Positions 39,216-53,099 of a DNA stretch of 64,000 nt are shown here, in pieces. A program made the translations under genes and the position numbers. The notes beneath the pieces were generated by a model that had not been told where the DNA came from, searched no databases, and saw nothing but the letters and a program-made list of their open reading frames with translations. The first letter of the stretch is position 1, and every line of letters starts with the position of its first letter. The stretch comes from Endocalyx cinctus (Eukaryota > Ascomycota > Sordariomycetes > Amphisphaeriales > Apiosporaceae). The stretch is from the NCBI GenBank assembly GCA_001600455.1, contig BCKC01000006.1, positions 992,001 to 1,056,000 of the forward strand. The letters run 5' to 3'.

Positions 39216-42200
39216 AAGTAACCAACAGGCTATCTGGGAAGTATTTCCGCTTGAAACGTGATCTTGTCGAGCCGAAGCTAAAAAGAGGTTTGATCTGGAA
39301 TTCGTGATTGTCTCTGGAGGGGGTGGTTTGTTATCTCCGATGCTACCAGATGAGCGAAAATTGCGATAGTGAGGTTTAGAGTAAATATGATTTCGGGTTG
39401 GCTTGGTATTAGTAGTTCCTATCCTTTCAACGAATCGAATTTGGGGTCTATTAATGTTGTATGTCCTTGGGGATATGTTTTGGTCCGCTTCCGTACCAAT
39501 ACCCCACTGCGCCTTAGAACAAGCACTCTCGACTTATGATTGACCACGTGTTGCCGAAGAGAGGGCCGACATTGCTTTCCGAGGAAATAGATTACGAACT
39601 TTTTTTCATGGACTTGCTTTCGATAACCTAGTGCTTGCCCTAGTTCGACGTTTTCAAGGAGTATTATCAGGGCTATGGTCGCCGGGGTTGACGCTATGGA
39701 GGGCTGTCGTTAAAGTCCCTGAGTAATGCCTCATGCGCATGCGGAGGGCTTAGGCGCAATGGTAATGCACGACGCAGTGTCTTGCCGAGGGAGGTTTCTC
39801 ACAAGGATTCGGGTGGGTGCGGTTAAGAAGACAAAGAATATTAAGTATCAGAAGGGAAGAAGAAATAATAAAAGAAGTATGAAGGTAGAGATACCGTCTA
39901 CAATTTACTCAGTCGAGGGTCCTCCCTAAGAAACCACTTGCGCATGAATAGTTTCAACGATATGTAAGTAAGATTGAGGCAGGTATAGTCGTCGATAGAT
40001 GTGTATATAGGGTAGGTCAAAATTGATTGTCAAGGTCCTGAATGATGTAGTGTAGGTAGGAGCAGCAGTAGAATAATAAAGCGTAGTAGAAGACCAGGAT
40101 GATCGTCAAACTACACTAATTTCTCAATAGAATCCGTACCATGAACTTGAAAGGTCTTCAATAGCATCTGTCTAGTTCCTCGGAGCCAATAAACCAATAC
40201 CAGATGTTAAGTTGTCCCCCTTGATCAGTTCCCGCGCAACCACGTCCAAAGAAGTTGAACTTTTTTTATTTTTTATTTTTTTTTGGAGGGGAAAAAAAAA
40301 GGGAAATGCAAGGTGGAAGAAAAAAGAAAAAAAAAAAGTCGGTGATGGTCGTATTTTTGAGTGTTGCTCTTTCGCGTAGGAGAAGTTCTAGAAGACGACC
40401 CAGAATAAAGCGCGTGCTATGAGATGGAACAAAGATGAAGTGGAGAAGAATACGTCTGATATATCACTGCATTAAGGAAATGGCATAAAGGCAAGTAATA
40501 TGTATATGGCAAAGGTTGAAGATGGTATAAATTAGACTAGGAGAGGAGTGATAGCGTAAAGGCCTAGACAATAGCTGCTGCAGGCAGAGGAATGCCTGAT
40601 AATAATAAACACACTGTGATTATATGTACGTGTATGGGGAGGATGACGATGATATGCCAAGCTCTTTGGGATCTACCGGCAGGGCATGTCACTCGACCCT
40701 TGATGGCGAGAAAGAGAGAGAGGGAGAGAGAGAGAGATGACAGTGTGTAATATACAGTACTCGGCAAGGAGGAAATCCGGGTCTTTGTACAGTGAACTCA
40801 TGCCTGTCAGTGATCGATGCTCACCCAGGTTGACATTGTTTTTTCGTACTTTCCTGCCAAGTGCCATGTCATCGACCAAATAGGTTACTTTATAGTCGTA
40901 CTTTCGCCAACAGGGTTGACCGATAGGATAGTACATGACTACTACATCTGTTCCAGGGTCTTGAATGTTAGAGTAGCAGGGTTTATAACTCGAGAACTTG
41001 CTGAACCGCACTAACTTTCAAGATACTAAGAAACGTGTACTATGTACCCCCAACGGCCTGCATGGCCCGCTGTCAACGATCAGTTGAAGCAACAAGGGTC
41101 TTAAGCTTTTATATCTGCCAAATAAGTAACTACGTACGGAGTTGTATTTCTTATACAAGGGTCCTGGTTGAAGTAAGTACTAGGTAGTTTTAATGTCTGT
41201 ACGTCCGTGCGGTAAAGAAAGTACAAGTAAAGGGACAAGGGATTCCACCGCCCACATTACCGCAACCCGCCCTTAGGCATTATATTGAAATAAAGACCTT
41301 GGAATTTTATTCACCATGCTATTTTTTCCGTTGGTGTTTTAACAGTTTCATGGTAGATTGACCAATTAAACAAAATGCTATACTATGTACTGTGTAGATT
41401 CGTGAGAGGGGAGAAACCGATTAATACACAAACACTTTATCGCAAAGATAAATTACATAACTCAAGAATCTATTCGAGTCGATAGTTAGATAAATACACT
41501 AGAAAGAAAGGAGAAGTGGATATTATTTACAGAACCAAAGTTTGATTGACTAGAATTAAATATGGTATACTATGTAGGGAGTAATTAAGAAGAAGAACAA
41601 TTAAAGAACTGCTGGAGCCACGGCTGTTCAGAAGTTTCTCTTTTTTGAGTAGTAAGTGCAGAGAACTAGTTAGCCATCGCTTGGGGCAGTATCCTAAGCG
41701 AAATGCGAAAAGGAAAAAAAAAAAACATAAACGAAGGCTGTGTAGTGTACTCCACCGTATGTCGAATGTCACAGAGTGCCAAGCAAAGTTCTCTGTTCAA
41801 TTTTCCTAGAGGGTAGCTTTAAGGAGGGTCAATGGCACCTCACAATTATAAAGAAAATAAATGTATCAAATACCTTGCTGAAGATACCAATTCACTCCTA
41901 TCGACATGTTCTTTTGACTAATGAATACAAAGATAATAAATTTTAAGTCGCCGCTCGTCACTCTCTCTCATCAACATCAACCTGCAAACCCAGCCGTTAC
42001 GACAGTAGATGATATAGACACAGTACTGATCTATGTATAAATTCGAGTTTACGTCGAAGTCAAACAGCTTTTCAAGCTCGGTGCGATCACACGGTGGCGG
42101 CGGGGTTGTTGAAGGCGTAGCTAGTCTACATACTTGTAATATGTACGCATGTACATTAGATGGGAAATCATCTTCTGGGGAAAGCAGGAAAAAAACCCCT

Positions 42201-42600
42201 ATGGATGGATATGTACCAAAATACCTACCTGGATACACTAAATACTGAATCGGAATAATGTAATCAAACTACTTAAGGCTACCGCTGTTCGAATTCGAGT
42301 TCGGACGATGAACCGAGCCGGGTCTTCAACCGGCCGCGTTTCAAAAGCTTCCATAGCCCGTCTTTGTAATTAAATATCCATTTTATAGTCCAAGGAAAAG
42401 GACTAAATTCAAACAAGACATGGTGGAGTATTAATCCGATAAGTTTGACAACCATGTCAAAATCTGGCCTACATCTCAATAATTCATTGTTTTTTTTTTT
42501 TGTTCCTTTTCTTTCTTTTCCTTTTCCTTCCCCTTTACTATTACATATACATCTCTGCGACAGACTAGGTTTGGTGATATTGACATGGTACAAGGGTAAC
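39216..42600. other. Upstream DNA of the velvet gene, no other gene seen
   Basis: Gene-free stretch that includes the velvet promoter and probably a long 5' leader. It contains T-runs and A-runs at 40261-40340, a GA repeat (40707-40737) and a T-run at 42490-42500. Frames at 39726-39929, 40673-41011, 41918-42238 and 42279-42602 lack any recognisable motif. Confidence 0.5.
40707..40737 (+). repeat. (GA)n microsatellite
   Basis: GA repeat with two interruptions. Confidence 0.85.
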
Positions 42601-43548
42601 AAGTCCGCTAAGGGACATAGTCAATGACAGGCCGGGGGGAAGGATATTATCGAGGGATAAATAAAACAATAATAATAATACACTAATAGTAGCATTTAGT
42701 AATAGGTACTTTTTCTACACTACGCACAGAACGCGACCTATGCGTACAAAAGCGGTCATGCAAGCAAGCAAGTTCTCAAAGAGAGCAAACGGGCCTCGTA
42801 CACACTAGCTATGCTTTCGAGTAATATCATATAACAAGGAATCCGATAGGTAGCATTCCTTGCGGACCGTCGTCGGAAATTGAATCTGATGATGGTAAAG
42901 GGATAGAGAAAGAGAGTGTAAACTAATCCCTTCTCAGTCCTGAACTTAACTTACTCTTGTCTTTTCCTTTTTGTTCTTTCCCATTTTGCCCCAGTTTGAT
43001 TAATTCTCTCTCTTTTTCTTTTTTTTTTTCTCGAAAAGGAAGGGTACATTTTACGCATTTGGGGTTGGCGGGACTGTAGCTTATGTACATATATGTACGT
43101 ATAATGATCTGGACCACATGAGATGAGAGATCTATTTTCCGAAATCAAGTATCCGTAGAAGGCGATCACAACATGATACTACGCGAATATATTTCGGAAT
43201 ATAAAATTAAATGAGTACATGAGGTAGTGAAACATAAAGCGTAAAGCATATGGATAAGTACTGTGTAAGTGGTTACGCGCGATGGTTCTTTTTTTTTTTC
43301 TCTGTTACTTTAAGCCTTACTTAACCTTACCTGGAATGATTCCAGGATAGTTTATGCTTTCCGGTTATCGGATGAACACGATTATGATGGATACAGAGAC
43401 AGCCGATGACAGCATGATCAGATGGACATGACAAGAGTTGGCGTGGCCTTGTGGGATACCGACTACAGGCTATAGAGCTTAGATCTGCCAATCTTGATCG
43501 CCATGGAAACGTCGCAGCTGGGATGGAATATGAGATTACCGAAAGTCC

Positions 43549-43580
43549 TTTTTTATATATATATATATATATAAAAAAAA
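43549..43580. repeat. Self-complementary T-(TA)n-A tract
   Basis: T6, then about ten TA steps, then A8, a nearly perfect palindrome that could extrude as a cruciform. Confidence 0.85.
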
Positions 43581-44254
43581 GAACCTCGGACGAAGATTAA
43601 CTTCAGGGCATAATGTTGACCAAACACTCATATCGTCTATAACATAATAATATAGTTTCTCCTGTGACGTTGAAGTTTGGTTGTTCCAAGTCTAGGCGAA
43701 ACTCCACTGGTGTTTAATGTAAGTATTCGGCTAACTTAAGGTATGGAAATAAAATAAAACAAAATAAAAGTCCTAAGGCATAGGATAGGCCCCTCGTTTA
43801 TCCAGCTCCAAATCGACATAGATATAGTACTGAACTTAGATAATAACGTTGACATATAACTCGGCTTCGTCTGAAGGGGTACAAAGTAGTTCTTGTCTTT
43901 GGTTTAGTATATGTTCCTAGATCTAGTATAGAACTGCATGGCATATGCATGTTCAGGGCTCCTCGGAATTGTCCCTGCCAGTGGGGTGGTTTCCTTCTGC
44001 ATTAGTGTGAGCAGGCTTCGATTTGTTGCTGCAGAGTCGTTAACCTACAAAAATCGGACCACCACTTTACGTGTAATGTAATGTACCTATCAATACTCAG
44101 CTACCGTACTACTTAATTATATACGTAGCTATCAAGTGTGTTATAATTACGTGTAGGTAGATATCCCCCTCCTCCCATCTCTCTCTCCTTTCTTTTTTTT
44201 TTTCCCCGTCACCTTTTGAGGTTTGAGGGGGTGTAAGGAGGGAGGCAAAATACG

Positions 44255-44281
<27 letters not shown>
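44255..44281 (+). repeat. T27 homopolymer next to ambiguous bases
   Basis: T27 run followed within 13 bases by two N positions (44290 and 44294), which suggests sequencing trouble at this homopolymer. Confidence 0.9.
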
Positions 44282-44286
<5 letters not shown>

Positions 44287-44555
44287 GCCNTTTNTATAGT
44301 GTATCCATACTCCTTATCCATTACATACTCCGTATAGGCCTCTTCGTTTCTCTTATTCTTCTATCATATACTCCGTACAACTTAACAGACGTATCAATTA
44401 ATAATGCCCATTATTTGTATTCATTTACTTTTTAGTAATTATAATATATTTACAAAGTTAATAGTAGTAAAGTAATCGTGCAGAAAATGCACTGAAAAAT
44501 GCCTGATGAAATACGAAGAATGTAACAGTGTGAACTTGTTACGAAGTTACCTACC

Positions 44556-45260
44556 TACTTAAACCTAAGGTAGTACATAACCTACTTAAGTACCTAAGTA
44601 CTGTGTAAGTGCACAAATAGAGGTAACTCCTTAATTAAGTACTCTATCAACCATAACTGTAAACACCGCTCGGTAACAATACAGTTAACACTTAGAGAGA
44701 ACTTGTAGTGTACGTAGGCAGGCAGCTAGCGGGTACATAGGTATTCGCTTATACTAATTAGTACCTATATAATATTAGTTCAACGGTCACTGTACGGAGT
44801 ACTAGCGGCATTACAGCACCACTTAGTACTTGCATGTGGCTTGCAGGAACCCCCCACTATATCATACATAGTAGTATACACACACAGCACACACAGCATG
44901 TCTCAATTCAACTCTCTCAACCGTCTTACACTACCGTATGTGGCGACTCTTTAACGCTATACTACAAGATCGACACCGTTATTTGGCGGGGTACATACTT
45001 AGTAAACGTACTTACTCACGTACCTAGGCTACTAGACTACTAGGCCTATAGACCGCTACCTAAGCAGCCTAAGATACCTACCCGTATACCATACCTTAAG
45101 TACCTACCTAGCCTAGGTAGTAAGTACTTAAGTACTTACTCAAGTAGTGTGCGTACTAACTAACGGTCGCCGAAATTTGCGCTATTAAAACATATTCTCA
45201 GTGCTTATGATACCTGAAATAATTAAACTAGCTACCTACAAGTAAGTAAGTACCTAGGCT
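44556..45260. repeat. Cluster of GTAC/TTAA/CTAG palindromic steps
   Basis: Repeated use of four-base palindromes in series, as in CTTAAGTACCTAAGTAC (near 44584), CCTTAAGTACCTACCTAGCC (near 45094) and AAGTACTTAAGTACTTAC (near 45122). Unlike a tandem repeat the unit order varies. Similar clusters occur near 9.8, 10.2, 20.4, 23.1-23.4 and 48.9 kb. Confidence 0.7.
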
Positions 45261-45727
45261 AGACAGGTCTAATATATACTTATATATGTATGTATGTGCT
45301 TCATTTATCGAGGCCCTTATTTTGATGACCTCGCAGGTCGTGAACCTGTTTTCTTTTTCTTTTTATGATTTCTATCGTTAAACCCGTATACATGATTAAT
45401 ATATCAGGGCTCTATCTGTACGCCGTCATGTCTTAGGTAGCCTGAATTTCTAATTATTTACTAAGTTCCATAAACTTGTCTGGCCCGTCTCGTGGCCGAT
45501 AACGATATAGTACGCGACCCTCCACTATCGTAACTGGTATTGACATCTTTTTCCCCTTCTTTCGCTATGCAATGTACCATATAAGCACCTTCGGCACATT
45601 TCAGTAATTATGTATCCGGGATCTAGAATTTAATATCCCCCATAACTTGGCAATCGTGCGGTACAGCCTCCCCGAATTTCCAGGCACGACTGTGTTCGCT
45701 ACCAAGTTAGGTTTTGGCCCATACCAC

Positions 45728-45729
<2 letters not shown>

Positions 45730-45759
<30 letters not shown>
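45730..45759 (+). repeat. (TC)n microsatellite
   Basis: Fifteen TC units in intergenic DNA. Confidence 0.9.
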
Positions 45760-45765
<6 letters not shown>

Positions 45766-47004
45766 AATATCCTTTGAATACGGCATCGCCAAATATTCAA
45801 CATAAAAAACCACTATTATCATTCGAGTCCTTGAAGATCATATTGACTTAATTTACATATATACGTATATAAATTCATATACATATGTATAGTGCCGTCT
45901 GTAGATATGGCATAAGGAGCTATATATGGATTTCAATAGGTTATATAATCCCATTTTTCATATCAAGCCGCTTGCTTAGTATTGATTGTCTCTTAAAAGT
46001 CGGTTACGAAGTGGCCAAATCTATCCGGTTACCTTCCCCAACCCACTCGCTTCATCAAAGGCGACTCCCTTGGAAGACGTGTCGACGCCCTCTTACTAGA
46101 TACACGGCAAACAATACGACGTTCAACTTACCACAAGCTCTGTGCGCGCATATGCGATGCAAGGAGCTTTACGAACTAGTCATTCATCAGCCAAACAGTT
46201 TATATCATTTTTTTCCCCTCGTAGCGGATGCAGACCAGGCATTGGCGCACTCGTCCCTTTCTCCGTACCACGTGTTGCAGATCAGAATGGGCATGTTGCT
46301 TCATCTATCTCGAGCCAATGGTGAACATTATCCAGTGGCAAAGATGCTATCCCGAGAGTAGCATTTTTCGGGTTGGCCACGTGCAGTGCCGACGCTAGGC
46401 AGTCTACCATATATGCACGATATTTTCATAGACATGGTGGCAACGGTCCTCCTTGTCGTGCTCGCTTGGCGCACGTTTTTCTCGTCGTAACAAGTGAATC
46501 AACCACCCGAGTGACATGAGATGTCGATGCGGAGCTAGTTAATGGCGTTTCCTATTTGAGACAGTCACTTGTAATTTCTTTGACGTACACTCTACCTTGC
46601 CAGGGTGCAGCGTGCAAGGTGGTATGCTGTACGTGGTACGTGTTACATACATACCGCTATTATCAGCCCTGGCCTATCGAGATCAACTCTATTCATCTCA
46701 ACACTTTCGACTACATATACGTATATCTCACAAACTTTCACATATGCAAACGCACAGGCCGGCTAATATGTAAGTGATAACTTACTTGGTCCGTCTACCC
46801 TAGACGCGCTGACTAAATATATGTAACACGTAACCGAGAAATAGTTACGGTGTGCCTACGAATGAGATGCATTCACGTAAATATCGTTACAGCTAGTTCT
46901 CCGTCTCCCCCCTCCTTCTATCAAAATGAAAACGGAGGGAGCGCGTGTGCGAGCAGAGAACGTTTGAGTGTTTAGAGGGCGCTTGAATTAAATTCAAGGA
47001 ACAC

Positions 47005-47042
47005 TTATTATTATTATTATTCTTCTTCTTCTTCTTCTTCTT
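47005..47042 (+). repeat. Compound (TTA)n(TTC)n microsatellite
   Basis: About five TTA units pass directly into about seven TTC units. Confidence 0.9.
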
Positions 47043-48497
47043 TTTAGTGCAGCTTGCCTTTACCGTCTTCCTATTTGATACGTTCAATAAATCCGATTTT
47101 GTTCGTAACATTATGCCGGCATCTCGGTAGGTCCTAATCGGCATTGTCTTAGTTGTAGCTTTGAGACATGATCGTCTTCGGCATAAGCGGAGCGGGCCAA
47201 GATATATAACAAAATCCTTGCCCCTCGTTAAAGCCTTTTTAACTCCCCCTCCCCTCCCCCCTCCCCACCTCCGCGGGCCCGTGGTTTTTTATTCCTTCTC
47301 CGCGTTTCGGCCATTATACGTAATTTGACAGCCCTGGAGGTCGGTAAAGAAAGAACGAAGACAATGAAATAAGATAGTAGTTATAATGAGAAGAAGAAAA
47401 AAAAAAAAAAGATCGCCTCTCGACACGGCATCGCGAGGCTGGTTTTGAGATATGCACCTCAATATCAAAATTATGACAAGATCAACGCTTTCGATACTAG
47501 ATCTCCATCTGATAAACGCCCACGTGCAATGCAACACGGTTCCGATGCCGAGTGATAAGTTGATGTAAAAAGTCGCCCCTCTGTTAGCATGGCTGGTAAC
47601 GTGATGGATTACCACAAAATGCTACAGAGGGAATATGCCGAGTTGTCTCGCTTAAGAAATATCGTGCATTAAACCATCACGGACAAGGAACGGTCAAGAG
47701 TTTCTTGTTACTGATGTTATCAAAAGACTCGTCCATCGCTCAGTTTGGGGGGGGGAGTAATAATGTCGAAGAGTTCTTCTTATGTTATTATTTTAGATAT
47801 CATTCACTTAGTAAATTAATTTCAATTGTGAGAGGTAAGAGGAACATTAAGTTGTTTCCTCCTTTTTTGCTTTTTTTTTATTCCCCGAGTCATAGTCGAC
47901 AAGTTGGAGTTGCTCGGGATCATCAACACCGACGTCACGAATTTGCCCATATGTCGCGAAATCCATCATCCTCACAGGCCCAACTATACCATCGTTTTTT
48001 TTTCTTCTTCTTCGGGTTAATGCGATAAGGTGATAAGTAATAAGTAATTACTACATCGGTAATCAAGCCGTGGATTATGGCTTATGTTCCTGAATAAGCT
48101 TGATGCAGTCTAGGCATGAGGAAGCAGTACCTTGGATCCCCTTCCATTTGTTTCCCGAATGTGGTGGAATGGAAACCCGGACCGTTAGTGAGTAAATCTG
48201 AATTTAATTAGTGTTAGACAATCAAGACACGGGTTTGGCTCGTACCGTAATATACAAAGCAAATATAGACAGACTACCCAGCATCTCAAGTGAACATGGC
48301 TGCATGGGTATTCCGTCAATAATCATAATTAGTCTCTATTATACTATACCGGTAGTGTAGTGATGTTAGGTTAGTTAGTTTGCTGTTGGTGGGTGCTTCT
48401 AGGGGTGTCATACATAACACAGGGGCCTTTGGAAATTGCCCCTCTCTCGGTTCCAGCGCATGTCACCGCCGTGACGGAGCGACGCAGCATCCACACA

Positions 48498-48552
48498 GCA
48501 TAGCATAGCATGGCATGGCATGGCATAGCATAGCATAGCATAGCATAGCATA
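48498..48552 (+). repeat. Eleven tandem GCATA/GCATG pentamers
   Basis: Eleven uninterrupted five-base units. Units 3-5 are GCATG, the rest GCATA. The minus-strand frame through it (48371-48568) is a repeat artefact (MLCYA-type repeats). Confidence 0.95.
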
Positions 48553-49369
48553 GCGTTCCGCACCACAAGCGAACCGCGAGTGCATCATCAACCCTTAACG
48601 AAAACGAAATCCCAGTTCCCGTTGAGTTGTTAACCCGTCCAATCCGTCTTTCCTAGCACGTAGCGTACATTCAGCGAAAATGAACGGCTCATTAGCCTGG
48701 TGTATCCCGGAAACCTTGCTGCTCTCTGCCACCGCCGTCGCATTCTCTGCTGTCTCTCTGTCGAACCTTTTGCGTTTCCGGGTAATACCGAGCGAAGCGA
48801 ACCCAAGTTTACGGTCATAAATCCCGTTTCGCTGCCTTAAAACTTCAATGCGCAAAGTACTAATTATAATTATAACTAATCTCTTGCCTTTTTTTTTTTT
48901 TTTTTTTTTTTAAAATTACGCTTCTTATATTTTCAATAGTAAGTACTTAAGTATTCCAAGATCTTCATACATACTATACATACATATATTCATATATTCA
49001 TATATATTCATATATATATATATATACATATATCCATCACAGATCTTGGCATCGTCTGAAGTTAAGAAGAATATTATCATTTCAACTGCTAGTTCGGCCC
49101 TACAAAGCCGAAGAGTTAGGGTCATGCTAATCAACAATATCTACTATTAGCTTTTTTTCAACTTCACCGAGGGAATATCATCAAGGGATATGCAATCATG
49201 AACCAGGATAAGGTCTATCTCGAACAAACCGTTTATGCGTCGTAGTGAGAGTGGTATCCAATAACGGGATTGAGAATCCCAGCAGCTTTCCCGCCCTCGC
49301 ATCCTGCATGAATCCATCCCATCCTCTCCGGTTCTCGTGTGTTATTGTAACGTGTCTGCCCCCCCTCCC

Positions 49370-49371
49370 NC

Positions 49372-49405
<34 letters not shown>
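49370..49405 (+). repeat. (CT)n microsatellite preceded by a C-run with one N
   Basis: CT repeat at 49375-49405 after a C-rich run with an ambiguous base at 49370. It encodes spurious Ser/Leu or Glu/Arg repeats in the overlapping frames. Confidence 0.9.
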
Positions 49406-49408
<3 letters not shown>

Positions 49409-52381
49409 CTCCATCAAGAAACAAGTAATGTTAATTTCTGTATGGCCCGCGTATACCAGACGATACTCAAACACGTATCTTTCGTCCCATATATCTGATC
49501 TTCTGTCACCTATTATATCGAAATACAAACTATCATTCTGTGCCGTCCCAGCAGGGATCTTCCAGGGGTTTTCAACGACCCCTGAGAAATCAGCACTTAA
49601 GTGTGGCTGGCGTATAAGAGTCTGATCGGGCTTAGCGTACTTGCCGCCTTTGCACGCGGCACCTCGAGTGTTCGACATGCGATTAGCTTTTGTCTGCCAA
49701 ATCGTGTGGGCGAATAACGCATGATGCTGACCAGCTAGGCTTTCTTGGTGAGCAATCATTTTCACTTACGGAAGAGTTTTGTATCGATAGGTAGAAAGTA
49801 GGCAGAATTGAGACTCGAATCAACCTCGCTAGGGCACTGTGCTACCTGGAAAGCGCACAACATTCGAGTTCAAGTCGTAGAAAACTAAATCAATCGACCC
49901 CAGAATGGTAAACCGTATCGCTTTTTTATGCTACAATAAGATTCACTTTATATCTCCATAATAATGGCTACTTTCTAACGAGGTCTGCCGTGTAAGGTTG
50001 GGTTATCTGTTTAGTCTAGGGGTCAGTCGATGGATATGGTCCAAATATGCCAGCATTTAACATAATTACAGAGGATCGCCAAAGGTTATCAAGTACACAA
50101 TAGGAAACTCCAGAGTGTCAGCAATAGCATGATACATATAGATAGATAATTTGAAACTCTACCGAGCAAGTATAACCAAGGCGGTTAGTATCAGTGTCTA
50201 GAGGTAGTTAATTAACCACCCCATATAAATATCTTACAGCATCATCAGCTTATCCGACCAGTGCAAAGTAACCATTAAACCACATCAACTCACGGCTATT
50301 TGTTTGTATCATCCTGGTCAGCTATCTGGTATGTCATACCAATATTCCCTCTACGTTCTAGCAAAAAAATCAAGTGGCGCCAGCTCTTTCCTGTATAATA
50401 TCATATGCCTTTTCCGCATATCTCAACAGGATCTCAGAAGTGCTTTACTTAACAAGACAAACAATATCCATCTTTAATATATTCTGACAGAAACTATGTT
50501 GTTTATGATAAAAAGTTGTATGTACAATGACTAGAAATTAGTTGAAAGATATCAATATCTTTCTATTTTCCTAACTTCACTGACTAGCCGTTCGTAATTA
50601 ACGTCTGTATCAGCATCACCGGAGAAAAAACTTTTATAGGAATCATTCCATCACGCAATTACTGTATTAAATATCTGTATATTATCGACCTAATTAGATA
50701 CTATCGTTAGGTCAAATTCTAAGATGATCTTTAAACGAGTTTATTGTCGATTGGAATCTACCTATTATCGTTGTTTTCGAGCCCAACAACTTACCAGTGC
50801 TCCACTTTGATCTTGCTCAAAACCTAACTTATTATTTTACATAGGTATGAAGCTAATGGTTTGAGAAGTCGGTACTATCCTTACTTGTCTCGTATTCATT
50901 ATTGGTGAAATTTTATCCTTGGGAACTCTGACTTAGTAGTTGATACGTGTGTATGTATGAGGGGGGGGGAGGGCATGCTTCTAGTTCATCGGGAACATAA
51001 AAATCAACGGTATTCGCATAATAGTAAAGCATTAAAAGCTTTGCAAAGATTACCTTCTAATGTTTCTAAGCAGGCACTGTACTTTTTCCAACAATTACTT
51101 GTTCAGGCTACTAACGGCAAAGTATTTCTATGTAGCCGTATATTTAGATACGAGAATAAAAGCGGCGACGTATTAATGGGGAGAAGGAGTGGGTTCTCAG
51201 CCACAGACGGGACGCCGAAGTGGTTGAGTTCGCCACCTGAACCAGACCTTACGGGAAGATGGTTAGGACACAACACATTTGTCAATGGGCGTTACGTCTA
51301 AAGAACTTTGCAAGCCAAGCCAGCCTCGACCAAACAAACCCAATCCTCGTAACGAATTTTCTTGATAACGCAATGCTCACAAACCAGGCGCACTCGCCTT
51401 CCACGCCTCTGTCTCTCTCCCTCTCTTTCCCCCTTTCTTACACCCCTCCTCTCTGCTCATATCAATCCCTTCCAACAAGAGCATATTTCTGGGTTCCCGC
51501 ACTCGGTTCCGTTCACGCTATTCCGGTCGATCAGGTACCGCCAGGTTCTTCTAATGCATGGACCTTAATGGCACTCTATCATGGCCATCATCGCCATCGC
51601 TATCGTTATTATTTGTCGACGGTGATGAAGAGTCTTGTACTTTAGAGGGGTCTTATTCCGTAGTGGGGCGGGGAAGTGGAGGAGATTTTCCTATATGCCA
51701 TCGGAAGCCTGTCCGAATAATAATAATATAATAAAAGGTACTTACCAGACACCGGAAGCATATTTGCGACTTGGGTGCCCCCCCCCCTGTAGATGATAGG
51801 AAACCAGCCGGTCCTAAAGTTTGGCACCACCTAGTTCCTCTCTTTCGAAATTTCTAGGTAGTTAAGTCAGAACTTGATTAGAACATCTTTAATTTTAAAG
51901 ATTAAAAAAAAAAGAGACAAAGACCAGAAAAGTTTTGCAAGACTCTGGTAGTACAGTCCCGCCCCATCGTTCCGGCTTAGTCGATCGTTTGGTAAATGAA
52001 CCACCGACCATATCCTATATCACCGGCTATTATAGCTCCAGACGTAATTTTAATTCCGACTTCAATTCTCCATACATTTTGACCCTTACCGCGACTCGAC
52101 GCGCCCATCAAAGCTGGAATGGTAAATGAATGAAACATGCCCAGACGTCATAATTGATGTCTCTAGTTAATTGATTAATCATGTCAGAAGAGTCGTACCG
52201 AATTCTTGTTTTTAGTATTATTATTTTTTTTTTGTCCGTCGGAATTTTATCGTTTGGGCGGCTGCAGAATGCCATCGTTCCATAATCACTGCGTTGTCCA
52301 GCCCACTTCATAGCGTAGAAAGAATCTAAGAAGGATCGCTTTATGTTCTCGGTTCCATCCCAGGCCATCGTCTGGGTCCAA

Positions 52382-52397
52382 CCCCCCCCCCCCCCCC
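52382..52397 (+). repeat. C16 homopolymer
   Basis: Uninterrupted C-run followed by a CT-rich tract to about 52452. Confidence 0.9.
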
Positions 52398-53099
52398 GCA
52401 CCCCAGAATCATCGTTTCCTCTCTCCCTTTCTCTTTTTCTCTCTCTTCCTCTCATCTACAGCGGCTCGTACAGTAGTACAGCATAATTCGAGGTATTATA
52501 CAAGAATAGTAATGTATTTTCTCCCCTACCCTACCTGCCACCGTGACCTTAATATTTGCATTAACTAAAAATGATTTGCAGGTATGCGCTGTCTGCCGTT
52601 AACGCCCAAATAATTTGCATTATTGTTTAGTCGCTAGCCAATCATTCCCGGCTACTAAGATTAGTGTGCTCCTGTCTCCCTTCGTTCAAGCTTTGGTTAA
52701 GATAAGCGACCGGTATATGCTGATATCCTGTTTCACGTAAAGATGAGAATGTTGGTACATTTGATTGGATGTTTTCTTGTTTCGTTGACGTGGACAATAG
52801 TTAGACTGAGCACCATTCCGTTTACACTGACTTATAGAGATTCTTGTTTCATTTCGACACATCTCACCTCTATTTTTATCTACATATAGAGTAATAGGGT
52901 CACTCCAAGCTAGCGCTTCATGCTCGAAGGAGATTAAAAAATATTTCACCTTTACGTAGACGAAACATCCCCTAATTAGATCATCGTTTTTTCAAGGCAG
53001 TCGTATAGATCCACCAAGAGCATTGCATCCGTATCGGTTCTATTACTATGAACCTCCTTCATCGTTGACTCATGCAACGGTCAAGGAAATAAGCTCAAA

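Larger units (their letters stand above)
42601..48490. other. Gene-poor block with microsatellites and palindromic steps
   Basis: No gene that I can support. It holds a symmetric T/TA/A hairpin (43549-43580), a T27 run bordered by ambiguous bases (44255-44294), GTAC/TTAA/CTAG palindromic clusters at about 44556-44640 and 45000-45260, a CT repeat (45730-45759), and TTA and TTC repeats (47005-47045). The longest frame, plus 45885-46361 (158 codons), has no recognisable feature and probably arises by chance. Confidence 0.5.

Noticed and set aside
45885..46361. 158-codon plus-strand frame, the longest in the 39-57 kb block
   Set aside because: No signal peptide, domain or conserved motif, and no matching exon nearby; length is not decisive.
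48498..48552. Tandem array as a possible CRISPR
   Set aside because: Units are contiguous without spacers, and the organism is a fungus.
49196..49765. 189-codon minus-strand frame
   Set aside because: Runs through a CT repeat and an N, giving an Arg/Glu repeat artefact; no motif elsewhere in it.
49861..49884. GAGTTCAAGTC, similar to a tRNA T-arm
   Set aside because: Stem bases do not pair and no cloverleaf can be drawn.
50957..51301. 114-codon plus-strand frame
   Set aside because: Begins in a G-run and has no recognisable feature or splice extension.
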